A stretch of DNA of 23,010 bases. Origin: an uncultured Asticcacaulis sp. GTDB taxonomy: Bacteria; Pseudomonadota; Alphaproteobacteria; Caulobacterales; Caulobacteraceae. Position numbers and translations under genes: made by a program. This document shows positions 16,988 through 23,010 of this stretch, in pieces. The stretch lies in NCBI GenBank assembly GCA_946480125.1, contig CAMLIY010000018.1, positions 1 to 23,010 on the forward strand, in the 5' to 3' direction. Position 1 is the first letter of the stretch; each line of letters begins with the position of its first letter. The notes under the pieces were generated by a model that had not been told where the DNA came from, did not search any database, and was given only the letters and a program-made list of their open reading frames with translations.

Positions 16988-17627
16988 ATGCCCGTTGAAT
17001 GGCTTCCCAGCCTTCGACAAAGGCTCTGGCTTTTTTATAGACGATCTCCGGCGTATCACCCGGTTTGAAGACCGCCGAGCCGATACCGAAACCGGCCGCG
17101 CCGGCCTCGATGAGGTCCTTCATATTGTCAGGATTGACGCCGCCGACCGGGAACACAGGGATGTTTTTCGGCAGCACAGCCTTCATCGCTTTCAGGCCGG
17201 TGGTGCCGGCCAGTTCCGCCGGGAACAGCTTGATGGCATCGGCGCCGGCTTCAATGGCCGAAAAAGCTTCGGTCGGCGTGAAGAAGGCCGGGAAGGAGAT
17301 CATACCGAGCGCCTTGGCGCGGCGGATGACATCCGGATTGGCGTTGGGCGAGATACAAATCTGGCCGCCGACGGCATGCAGGGTTTCGACATCGGCGACA
17401 GTGAGCACTGTGCCGGCGCCAACAATGGCGCGCTTTCCCAGGGCCTGGACCAGCCGTTTGATCGATTCGAACGGATCGGGTGAATTGAGCGGCACTTCAA
17501 CGATGCGGAAACCGGCCTCGACCAGCATTTCCCCGACGCCGAGCGCCTCATCCGGGCGCAGGCCGCGCAGAATAGCCACCAGAGGCAAGGTTTTCAGGGC
17601 GTCCTGCCACTGTTCGGTCAAGGTCAT
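16986..17627 (-). CDS. dgoA: 2-dehydro-3-deoxy-6-phosphogalactonate aldolase
   Basis: A 213-residue class I aldolase of the KDPG/KDPGal family that splits 2-keto-3-deoxy-6-phosphogalactonate into pyruvate and glyceraldehyde-3-phosphate. Motifs: AILRG at 18-22, IVEVPLNSP with the general-base Glu44, GAGTVL, and the Schiff-base Lys133 in DAIKLFPAE, then VFPVGGVNPDN for phosphate binding. The VPLNSP wording fits DgoA better than the KDPG aldolase Eda. The ATG at 17627 overlaps the dgoK stop (ATGA), so the two are translationally coupled. It is the last gene of the minus-strand dgo operon and ends beside the bidirectional terminator. Confidence 0.94.
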   Translation of the reverse strand: MTLTEQWQDALKTLPLVAILRGLRPDEALGVGEMLVEAGFRIVEVPLNSPDPFESIKRLVQALGKRAIVGAGTVLTVADVETLHAVGGQICISPNANPDVIRRAKALGMISFPAFFTPTEAFSAIEAGADAIKLFPAELAGTTGLKAMKAVLPKNIPVFPVGGVNPDNMKDLIEAGAAGFGIGSAVFKPGDTPEIVYKKARAFVEGWEAIQRA

Positions 17628-18538
17628 AATACCAGTTGTCCTTCCTGGGCGATGGCCCACAGACCCGCCGCCGATGCTGCATCGCCATCATGGATGGTGA
17701 CATCTGTAAAGCCCGTGTGGAGGAGGGCGCGTTTATAGAGATTACTAAGGGTGCCGTCACCGACGATACCGACCGGTCGGATGCCGTGACGCAGGCTTTC
17801 GGCGCGGATTTCCGAACCGATCAGCAGGCCGGACAGGTAAGATGACAGGCTTTCCGGTTTGATGTGGCCAAACAAACCTTCCGTCCGCACCGAGAACACC
17901 AGCGATAGGAACGATTTATCGGCCATGGCCCGATCGACGCCCAGCTTGAAGGCGGCTTCGTCATCCCGGTCATTATCCATCAGATCGCCCAGTATGGAGT
18001 TGCGTTTCAGCACCTGGAACATCTCGCCGGTCATGTAGGAGCTGAAGCCCTCGATAATACCGCCTTCGACCTTGGCCCATTTGGAATGGGTTCCGGGCAG
18101 CACGAAGACGCCATCACCCAGAGACGCGGAAAGCCCAAAGAGCTGGGTTTCCTCGCCGCGCATGACATTGAGCAGACCTTCATGGTCAGCCGGCGCGCGC
18201 AGGCCGGGCACGATCTTCACCTTCAGCTTTTCCGACGGGGCGTTGACCAGGCCCTTTGTGATGTCTGAAAGGCTGGCCGGACAAGCGACATAGGGCGCCT
18301 CGGCCCAGCCGGTACGCGAGCCGACCATGCCTGACAACAGGACGGGCAGGTTGGGGCGGTCGAAATCCCCCTTCATCACTGACAGCAGGGCCTGTTCGAA
18401 AGTGAGAACACCAAGGTTCTTCAGGCCGATATTGGCGGTGTGCTTGGCGATGATCTTGCCATCGGTGCCGAAGAGGAACAGGCGAAAATTGGTGGTGCCC
18501 CAATCAGCGGCGATCAGGGCGGGCGGCGCATAGGTCAT
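17624..18538 (-). CDS. dgoK: 2-dehydro-3-deoxygalactonokinase
   Basis: A 304-residue sugar-acid kinase of the DgoK family that phosphorylates 2-keto-3-deoxygalactonate with ATP. Recognisable motifs are ADWGTTNFRLFLF (11-23) for ATP binding, LLSGMVGSRTGW (67-78), MRGEETQ (126-132) and LPGTHSKW (147-154). Length is standard. It precedes dgoA with a 4-bp ATGA overlap and follows the SMP-30 lactonase by 59 bp, a gap that holds paired inverted repeats. Together with dgoD and dgoA it makes the De Ley-Doudoroff galactonate branch. Confidence 0.95.
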   Translation of the reverse strand: MTYAPPALIAADWGTTNFRLFLFGTDGKIIAKHTANIGLKNLGVLTFEQALLSVMKGDFDRPNLPVLLSGMVGSRTGWAEAPYVACPASLSDITKGLVNAPSEKLKVKIVPGLRAPADHEGLLNVMRGEETQLFGLSASLGDGVFVLPGTHSKWAKVEGGIIEGFSSYMTGEMFQVLKRNSILGDLMDNDRDDEAAFKLGVDRAMADKSFLSLVFSVRTEGLFGHIKPESLSSYLSGLLIGSEIRAESLRHGIRPVGIVGDGTLSNLYKRALLHTGFTDVTIHDGDAASAAGLWAIAQEGQLVL

Positions 18539-18562
18539 TTAAGTCCGTCTCATGATTTCGGT

Positions 18563-18597
18563 GTTTAACGCGGCGGGTTTAGCACTGGCGTTAAACC
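18563..18597. repeat. Overlapping inverted repeats between lactonase and dgoK
   Basis: GTTTAACGC (18563-18571) and GCGTTAAAC (18588-18596) are perfect 9-bp complements around 16 nt. A second pairing, GGTTTA (18576-18581) with TAAACC (18592-18597), uses the same right arm, so only one can form at a time. The block starts right after the lactonase stop and ends 25 bp before dgoK. It could be an operator, an mRNA-processing hairpin or an attenuator. Confidence 0.5.
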
Positions 18598-19458
18598 TTA
18601 GCCACCAAACTTTTGCGGTTCCAGGCCGGTATGGCCGCGTAGCAGATCAGAAGGTATTTCAAACAGTGTCCCGCCTTCACGATCTTCCGGCAAGTTTTCC
18701 GCCGCCGAGGTGACAAACACGCGGTCAAGATTATCACCGGCAAAGCACAGGCTGGTGATCTGTTTGGCCGGCAGATCGATGGCAAAGTCAACTGTGGCGT
18801 CGGGATTGAAGCGCGTCACCTTGCCAGGCCCCCAGTGCGCTATCCAGATGCCGCCTTGCGCATCCGTCGTCATGCCGTCCGGGCCGCCCCAGTCTTCGGG
18901 GAAGGTCAGCCATAGCGTCTTGTTGGCCAGTTCACCCTCAATGACGTCGAAGACATAGATTTCATTCTTGCCGGTATCGGTGTGATAGACTGTGGCGTGA
19001 TCGGCGGAGAAGGTGGGGCCATTGGCGATCTTGTAAGGGCCGTCGACCTCCTGCCAGGACAGGTCGGTATTGAGGCGATAAAAGGCGCCGGAGATCTTGG
19101 TGATCGGTTTGTGCATGGAGCCGGCCCAGATGCGGCCGAGGTCATCGGCCTTGGCATCGTTGAGGCGGTTTTCCGGCTCATGCGGATAGGGCGTAGCGAT
19201 GTGTGTGATGGTGAGGGGATCAAGCGTGACCTCGGCGAAACCCGACATCAGGCCGGCGATAAAGCCGCCTTTTTGCCTTTCGATCACCCAGCCGATTGGT
19301 TCGGGGAAGTGCCAGGTCTTGCTCTCGCCGTTCAGGTAATAGGCGTGGAGATTGTGCGACAGGATATCGACCCAGTAGACGCATTGATCGCGTTTCGACC
19401 ACAGCGGGCCTTCACCGAGAATGGCGCCGGGGGCGGAACGACGAAGAATGGCGGTCAT
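18598..19458 (-). CDS. SMP-30/gluconolactonase family sugar lactonase
   Basis: A 286-residue six-bladed beta-propeller lactonase. The four divalent-metal and catalytic ligands of the SMP-30 family are all identifiable: Glu16 in GEGPLW, Asn100 in RLNDAKADDLGR, Asn146 in IANGPTFS, and Asp194 in GGPDGM. It hydrolyses an aldonolactone to the acid; from its place between dgoD and dgoK the likely substrate is D-galactono-1,4-lactone, feeding DgoD. Gluconolactone or arabinonolactone are possible since members are promiscuous. AGGAAA lies 3-8 nt before the ATG at 19458. Its upstream gap contains the 136-bp palindromic element. Confidence 0.92.
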   Translation of the reverse strand: MTAILRRSAPGAILGEGPLWSKRDQCVYWVDILSHNLHAYYLNGESKTWHFPEPIGWVIERQKGGFIAGLMSGFAEVTLDPLTITHIATPYPHEPENRLNDAKADDLGRIWAGSMHKPITKISGAFYRLNTDLSWQEVDGPYKIANGPTFSADHATVYHTDTGKNEIYVFDVIEGELANKTLWLTFPEDWGGPDGMTTDAQGGIWIAHWGPGKVTRFNPDATVDFAIDLPAKQITSLCFAGDNLDRVFVTSAAENLPEDREGGTLFEIPSDLLRGHTGLEPQKFGG

Positions 19459-19534
19459 GGTTTCCTGATCCTGTTTTTGTCTGAGTTAAGACGTTTTACG
19501 GCGTGGTTTTGCGAAGGGCAAGAGAAGAAAAATG

Positions 19535-19670
19535 ATCCACAGATTGCACAGATTAAGGCTTAAGCGCGTCAGCGCCCATCCTCTCATCACCGCGACTTTC
19601 CCCGTGCCAATTTGAAATGTAGGGCGCAAGTGCGCCGCTTAATCTGTGTTAATCTGTGCAATCTGTGGAT
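19535..19670. repeat. Palindromic extragenic repeat built from 10-bp units
   Basis: The outer arms 19535-19556 and 19649-19670 are 22-bp perfect inverted copies. The right side contains three successive 10-bp units (TTAATCTGTG at 19639 and 19649, then CAATCTGTGG at 19659). Inside, TTAAGCG and GCGCCC on the left are mirrored by GGGCGC and CGCTTAA on the right, and GGCGCA/TGCGCC (19623-19636) forms its own small dyad. The loop is about 45 nt. No coding capacity is seen. It looks like a REP- or MITE-type element inserted between dgoD and the lactonase gene, or a processing/termination structure within the operon. Confidence 0.8.
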
Positions 19671-19686
19671 TCAAAACCTTCCTTAA

Positions 19687-20868
19687 CTACCACTCCCGCA
19701 CATAGCCATCCGGTCCGCGCCAGGCCGGATTGCGCCAGGGCGGGCAGCCCCTGGCCATTTCACGCACCTTGTCCTCGTCGATCTCAACGCCGAGGCCGGG
19801 GCCGGTAAGGGCCTCGACATAGCCGTCGGTCACATCGAATACTTCGGGGTTCTTCATGTAAAACAGCAGGTCGTGACCATTGGTGTTGTAATGGATGCCG
19901 AGCGACATTTCCTGGATGACGTGGTTGGGCGTCGAAATGCCGATCTGGAAGCAGGCGGCCATGGCGAGCGGCCCCAGCGGGCAATGCGGTGCAATGGCGA
20001 CATCATAGGCTTCGGCCATGGCGGCGATGCGGCGGACTTCGGAAATGCCGCCGGCGTGGCTGAGATCAGGCTGGATGATATCGACACAGGCGCGCTCAAA
20101 AAACGGTTTGAAGTCCCAGCGGCTGTACAGACGCTCACCCAGGGCGATCGGCGTGGTGGTCAGTTTCGACAACTGCTCGATGCCTTCGATATGTTCTGAA
20201 AGCAAGGGTTCTTCGATGAACAGCGGTCGCAGCGGCTCAAGCGCATGGGCCAGTTGCTTGGCCATCGGCTTGTGAACGCGGCCATGGAAATCGAGTCCGA
20301 CATCGAGGCCCAGTGCCTGCACCGAGGTCAGGCGGTCGCAAACGCCATCAATGACTTTCGGCGAATCGAGCCAGCCCATGTCCTCGCTGGCGTTCATCTT
20401 GACCGCCTTGAAGCCCTGTTCCAGACGCGCCTTGCCGGCATCGATGACATCCGAAGGCCGGTCGCCGCCGATCCAGGCATAGACCTGAACACGATCGCGC
20501 ACCCGGCCGCCGAGCAGTTGCCACACCGGCACGCCGAGACGACGGGCTTTCAGATCCCACAGCGCCTGATCGAGACCCGAAAGCGCCGACATCAGCACCG
20601 GACCGCCACGATAGAAACCGAGGCGATAGAAGACCTGCCACATATCCTCGATACGATCGGCATCGTGGCCGATGAAGCGTTCGCGGATCTCGGCGAAAGT
20701 GGCCTGTGTTGCTTCGGTATGGCCTTCCAGCGAGGCTTCGCCCCAGCCAACGGCGCCGTCTTCAGTTTCGATGCGGACGAACAGCCAGCGTGGCGGCACG
20801 GCGAAGGTTTCTATCTTGCGCAGGCGGCTTTGGGCTGCGACAGTCGAAAGCGGAGCGGCGGTATCCAT
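19687..20868 (-). CDS. dgoD: D-galactonate dehydratase
   Basis: A 393-residue enolase-superfamily dehydratase converting D-galactonate to 2-keto-3-deoxygalactonate. It matches E. coli DgoD along its length: PPRWLFVRIET, FYRGGPVLMSALSGLDQALWD, GLDFHGRV with metal ligand Asp193 and His195, FIEEP with Glu219, GERLYSR with Glu245, and APHCPLGP with catalytic His295. About 15 extra residues precede the usual start, but no better start codon is present and no strong ribosome site is seen, so the N-terminus is uncertain. It is the first gene of the minus-strand operon with the SMP-30 lactonase, dgoK and dgoA. The upstream gap carries candidate operator repeats. Confidence 0.95.
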   Translation of the reverse strand: MDTAAPLSTVAAQSRLRKIETFAVPPRWLFVRIETEDGAVGWGEASLEGHTEATQATFAEIRERFIGHDADRIEDMWQVFYRLGFYRGGPVLMSALSGLDQALWDLKARRLGVPVWQLLGGRVRDRVQVYAWIGGDRPSDVIDAGKARLEQGFKAVKMNASEDMGWLDSPKVIDGVCDRLTSVQALGLDVGLDFHGRVHKPMAKQLAHALEPLRPLFIEEPLLSEHIEGIEQLSKLTTTPIALGERLYSRWDFKPFFERACVDIIQPDLSHAGGISEVRRIAAMAEAYDVAIAPHCPLGPLAMAACFQIGISTPNHVIQEMSLGIHYNTNGHDLLFYMKNPEVFDVTDGYVEALTGPGLGVEIDEDKVREMARGCPPWRNPAWRGPDGYVREW

Positions 20869-20884
20869 GAGGCGTATCCATAAA

Positions 20885-20943
20885 TTGTGATATAATTGAC
20901 CTAAACATTTGAAGCGATCAGGTCAAGATATTGTATTATAATT
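20885..20943. promoter_or_regulatory. Candidate operator cluster between dgoD and the thiolase gene
   Basis: Two near-identical 13-mers, TTGTGATATAATT (20885-20897) and TTGTATTATAATT (20931-20943), lie 46 bp apart. Between and partly within them is a perfect 7-bp inverted repeat, TTGACCT (20896-20902) and AGGTCAA (20920-20926). The TTGTA core resembles sites of GntR-type sugar-acid regulators, though no regulator gene is in the window. TATAAT occurs in both 13-mers. Confidence 0.45.
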
Positions 20944-21069
20944 AGATGCGCGAGCGTGGCTTTTCCGCCGGGTAACACTGATTATTTTCGCGCCTTATCT
21001 TGACGTTCGCGTAAAGTAAGCGCATCTATGCTTCACCAAAAAATGCCCTAAAAGCAGAGGAGCCTATCT

Positions 21070-22287
21070 ATGCCCAGCCCTGAAAATTCCGCCTATATCT
21101 ATGATCACGTGCGGTCGCCGCGCGGCAAGGGCAAGAAGGACGGCTCGTTGCACCAGATCACGGCGCTTGATTTGTCGGCGCAGGTGCTGCGGACCCTGGC
21201 CGAACGCAACACTCTCGACACTTCGATTGTCGATGATGTCTCCTGGGGCTGCGTGACTCCGGTCGGCGAGCAGGGCGGCGATATCGGCCGCGCCGCAGTT
21301 CTGGCTGCCGGCTATGCCGAAACCGTGGCCGGCGCACAGGTCAATCGTTTCTGCGCCTCCGGTCTCGAAGCCGTCAATATAGCCGCCGCCAAGGTGGTGT
21401 CCGGTGAGGCAACCATGGCCATTGGCGGCGGCGTCGAGTGCATGAGCCGCGTGCCGATGGGATCGGACGGCGGCGCCTGGGCGATCGATGTGGCGGCGGC
21501 CTTCCCGACGCATTTCGTACCGCAGGGCGTATCCGCCGATATGATCGCCACCAAGTGGGGCTTTTCGCGCACGGACGTCGACGCCTATGCGGTGGAAAGC
21601 CACAAGCGTGCCGCGAAATCGTGGACCGAGGGCCGTTTCAAGAATTCGGTCATCACCATCAAGGATCAGATGGGTATTGTCGCGCTCGATCATGATGAAA
21701 CCGTGCGGCCCAATACCGATATGCAGATCTTGGGCGGCCTGAATCCATCCTTTGCTGGCCTCGGTGAGATGGCTTTCGATGCGGTCATCAACCAGCGCTA
21801 TCCGGAAGTCGAGCGTGTCAACCACGTCCATACACCGGGCAATTCGTCGTCGATCGTCGATGGCGCGGCCGCTGTTCTGGTTGGCTCACAGGAAGCCGGC
21901 AAGATCACCGGCCTGAAAGCCAAGGCGCGTATCCTCGGCACAGCCTCGATTGGCTCGGAGCCGTCTATCATGCTGACCGGCCCGTCTTTCGTCACCGAAA
22001 AGCTGCTTAAAAAACTCGGCATGCAGGTGTCGGATATCGACCTCTATGAACTCAACGAAGCCTTCGCCGCAGTCGTCCTGCGCTACATGCAGGCGCTTGA
22101 TATTCCGCATGACAAGATCAATGTCTGCGGCGGCGCCATCGCCATGGGGCATCCGCTCGGTGCCACCGGCGCCATGATCCTGGGGACGCTCGCCGATGAA
22201 CTGGAACGTTCCGGCAAATCGACCGGCCTGGCGGTCCTGTGCGTTGGCGGCGGCATGGCCACGGCCACCGTGATCGAGCGCGTATAA
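21070..22287 (+). CDS. Acetyl-CoA C-acyltransferase (thiolase), beta-oxidation
   Basis: A 405-residue thiolase that cleaves 3-ketoacyl-CoA with CoA, or runs in reverse as acetoacetyl-CoA thiolase. The nucleophile is Cys95 in [16 protein letters not shown] provides the oxyanion-hole loop, and GHPLGATGA contains catalytic His361, with Cys391 in [10 protein letters not shown] as the second catalytic cysteine. Length is normal. AGGAG about 7 nt before ATG 21070 supports the start. A FadJ-type gene follows after 14 bp, so this is the degradative FadA/FadI-type enzyme of a fad operon rather than a polyhydroxybutyrate thiolase. Confidence 0.94.
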   Translation: MPSPENSAYIYDHVRSPRGKGKKDGSLHQITALDLSAQVLRTLAERNTLDTSIVDDVSWGCVTPVGEQGGDIGRAAVLAAGYAETVAGAQVNRFCASGLEAVNIAAAKVVSGEATMAIGGGVECMSRVPMGSDGGAWAIDVAAAFPTHFVPQGVSADMIATKWGFSRTDVDAYAVESHKRAAKSWTEGRFKNSVITIKDQMGIVALDHDETVRPNTDMQILGGLNPSFAGLGEMAFDAVINQRYPEVERVNHVHTPGNSSSIVDGAAAVLVGSQEAGKITGLKAKARILGTASIGSEPSIMLTGPSFVTEKLLKKLGMQVSDIDLYELNEAFAAVVLRYMQALDIPHDKINVCGGAIAMGHPLGATGAMILGTLADELERSGKSTGLAVLCVGGGMATATVIERV

Positions 22288-22301
22288 AGGGAACAGGAAC
22301 A

Positions 22302-23010
22302 ATGGAAAACTTCAAAACCGATCTCGACGCCGACGGCATCCTGCTTTGCGCCTTCGATGTGCCCGGCAAGTCGATGAATACCTTCACCAAATCGGCCCTG
22401 GCCGATCTGGCCACCATCGCCGAACGCGCCAAGAGCGATGCCGCCGTCAAGGGTGTGGTGCTGACCTCCGGCAAGACGACCGGCTTCTGCGCCGGCGCCG
22501 ATCTGGAAGAAATGCTCTCCGGCGCCTGGGAGGCCAAGGGCGGCGCGACCGACGAGCAATCCGTTCTGAAGGCCAGTTTCGACGCGGCGTTCGAGATGAA
22601 CCGCGTCTATCGTCTGCTGGAAACCTGCGGCAAGCCGGTGGCCGTGGCCATCAACGGCCTGGCGCTCGGTGGCGGTCTGGAAGTGTCGCTCGCCTGCCAT
22701 TACCGTGTGCTGTCGAACGGGCCGAAGGTCCAGGTCGGCCTGCCGGAAGTCAAGATCGGGCTGTTCCCCGGTGGTGGCGGCTCGCAGCGCCTGCCGCGCC
22801 TGATCGGCGTCCAGGCGGCCCTGATGGCCATGTCCGAAGGCAAGTCATTCAAACCCGCCGAAGCCCTGGCCGCCGGCGTCGTCGATGAAGTGGTCGATGA
22901 CGACAAGGTGGTCGAAGCGGCAAAGACCTGGATCAAGACCAAGGGTGATCCGGTCGCGCGCTGGGACAAGAAAGATTTCAAGATTCCCGGCGGCGGTCCT
23001 TACCATCCGG
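22302..23010 (+). CDS. FadJ-like multifunctional fatty-acid oxidation protein, N-terminal part (3' truncated by window)
   Basis: The frame stays open to the window end; 236 residues are visible. They form the enoyl-CoA hydratase/isomerase domain: [10 protein letters not shown] (62-71) and [18 protein letters not shown] supply the oxyanion hole and Glu127, and [21 protein letters not shown] supplies the second catalytic Glu149. The tail [16 protein letters not shown] resembles the linker that precedes the 3-hydroxyacyl-CoA dehydrogenase domain in FadJ/FadB, but that domain lies outside the window. The start ATG follows AGGA with a short gap and lies 14 bp after the thiolase stop, so the two genes are one beta-oxidation operon. 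Confidence 0.9.
   Translation, partial: MENFKTDLDADGILLCAFDVPGKSMNTFTKSALADLATIAERAKSDAAVKGVVLTSGKTTGFCAGADLEEMLSGAWEAKGGATDEQSVLKASFDAAFEMNRVYRLLETCGKPVAVAINGLALGGGLEVSLACHYRVLSNGPKVQVGLPEVKIGLFPGGGGSQRLPRLIGVQAALMAMSEGKSFKPAEALAAGVVDEVVDDDKVVEAAKTWIKTKGDPVARWDKKDFKIPGGGPYHP

Noticed and set aside
19639..19652. TTAA-N6-TTAA inside the palindromic repeat as a CtrA site
   Set aside because: The spacing is 6, not 7, and the TTAA pair is explained by the 10-bp repeat unit.
19535..19670. Arms of the repeat as DnaA boxes or an origin
   Set aside because: ATCCACA matches only the core of TTATCCACA; the first two positions differ in both arms, and no AT-rich unwinding region or origin-type genes are nearby.

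Overview
The window looks like a chromosomal segment from an alphaproteobacterium of the Caulobacterales, probably close to Asticcacaulis or Caulobacter. This is inferred from gene content, moderately high GC, a perfect CtrA-type box (TTAA-N7-TTAAC, 2919-2934) with a CcrM-type GANTC site nearby, and protein flavour; no database search was possible. Genes are densely packed, no intergenic stretch exceeds 300 bases, and no tRNA, rRNA, CRISPR array, transposase or integrase is visible.

Left part (1-5500): the 3' end of a GH127 (DUF1680) beta-L-arabinofuranosidase-type glycosidase converges on a class I fructose-1,6-bisphosphatase. A small membrane protein behind the CtrA-type box follows, then a single-domain Hpt phosphotransfer protein, an adrenodoxin-type 2Fe-2S ferredoxin, a secreted S1/P1 nuclease and an overlapping NUDIX hydrolase.

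Middle part (5550-12660): a YeiH-type permease and a LysR regulator (YeiH/YeiE-like pair) converge on a GNAT acetyltransferase. The acetyltransferase lies downstream of a QorB/NmrA-like NAD(P)-binding protein. That gene is divergent from an HxlR/QorR-like regulator with one cysteine, and a 16-bp palindrome sits between them. Next comes a two-gene signalling unit: a double-domain KaiC-like ATPase overlapping by ATGA a hybrid histidine kinase with a degenerate N-terminal receiver. No kaiA or kaiB is present.

Right part (12660-23010): a membrane-bound PQQ dehydrogenase of the glucose/quinate family ends in a strong hairpin and is followed by a TadG-like vWA protein with a large insertion. A textbook terminator separates this from a minus-strand De Ley-Doudoroff operon read dgoD, SMP-30 lactonase, dgoK, dgoA. 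Together these would turn galactonolactone into pyruvate and glyceraldehyde-3-phosphate; the galactose dehydrogenase step is not in the window. A roughly 136-bp palindromic element built from 10-bp units sits inside that operon. Divergent from dgoD is a beta-oxidation operon: a thiolase and the start of a FadJ-type multifunctional protein that runs off the window.

The items most worth following up are the KaiC-like/hybrid-kinase pair, the CtrA-type box ahead of the small membrane protein, the palindromic repeat element, and the candidate operators before dgoD and between the qorB-like and hxlR genes.
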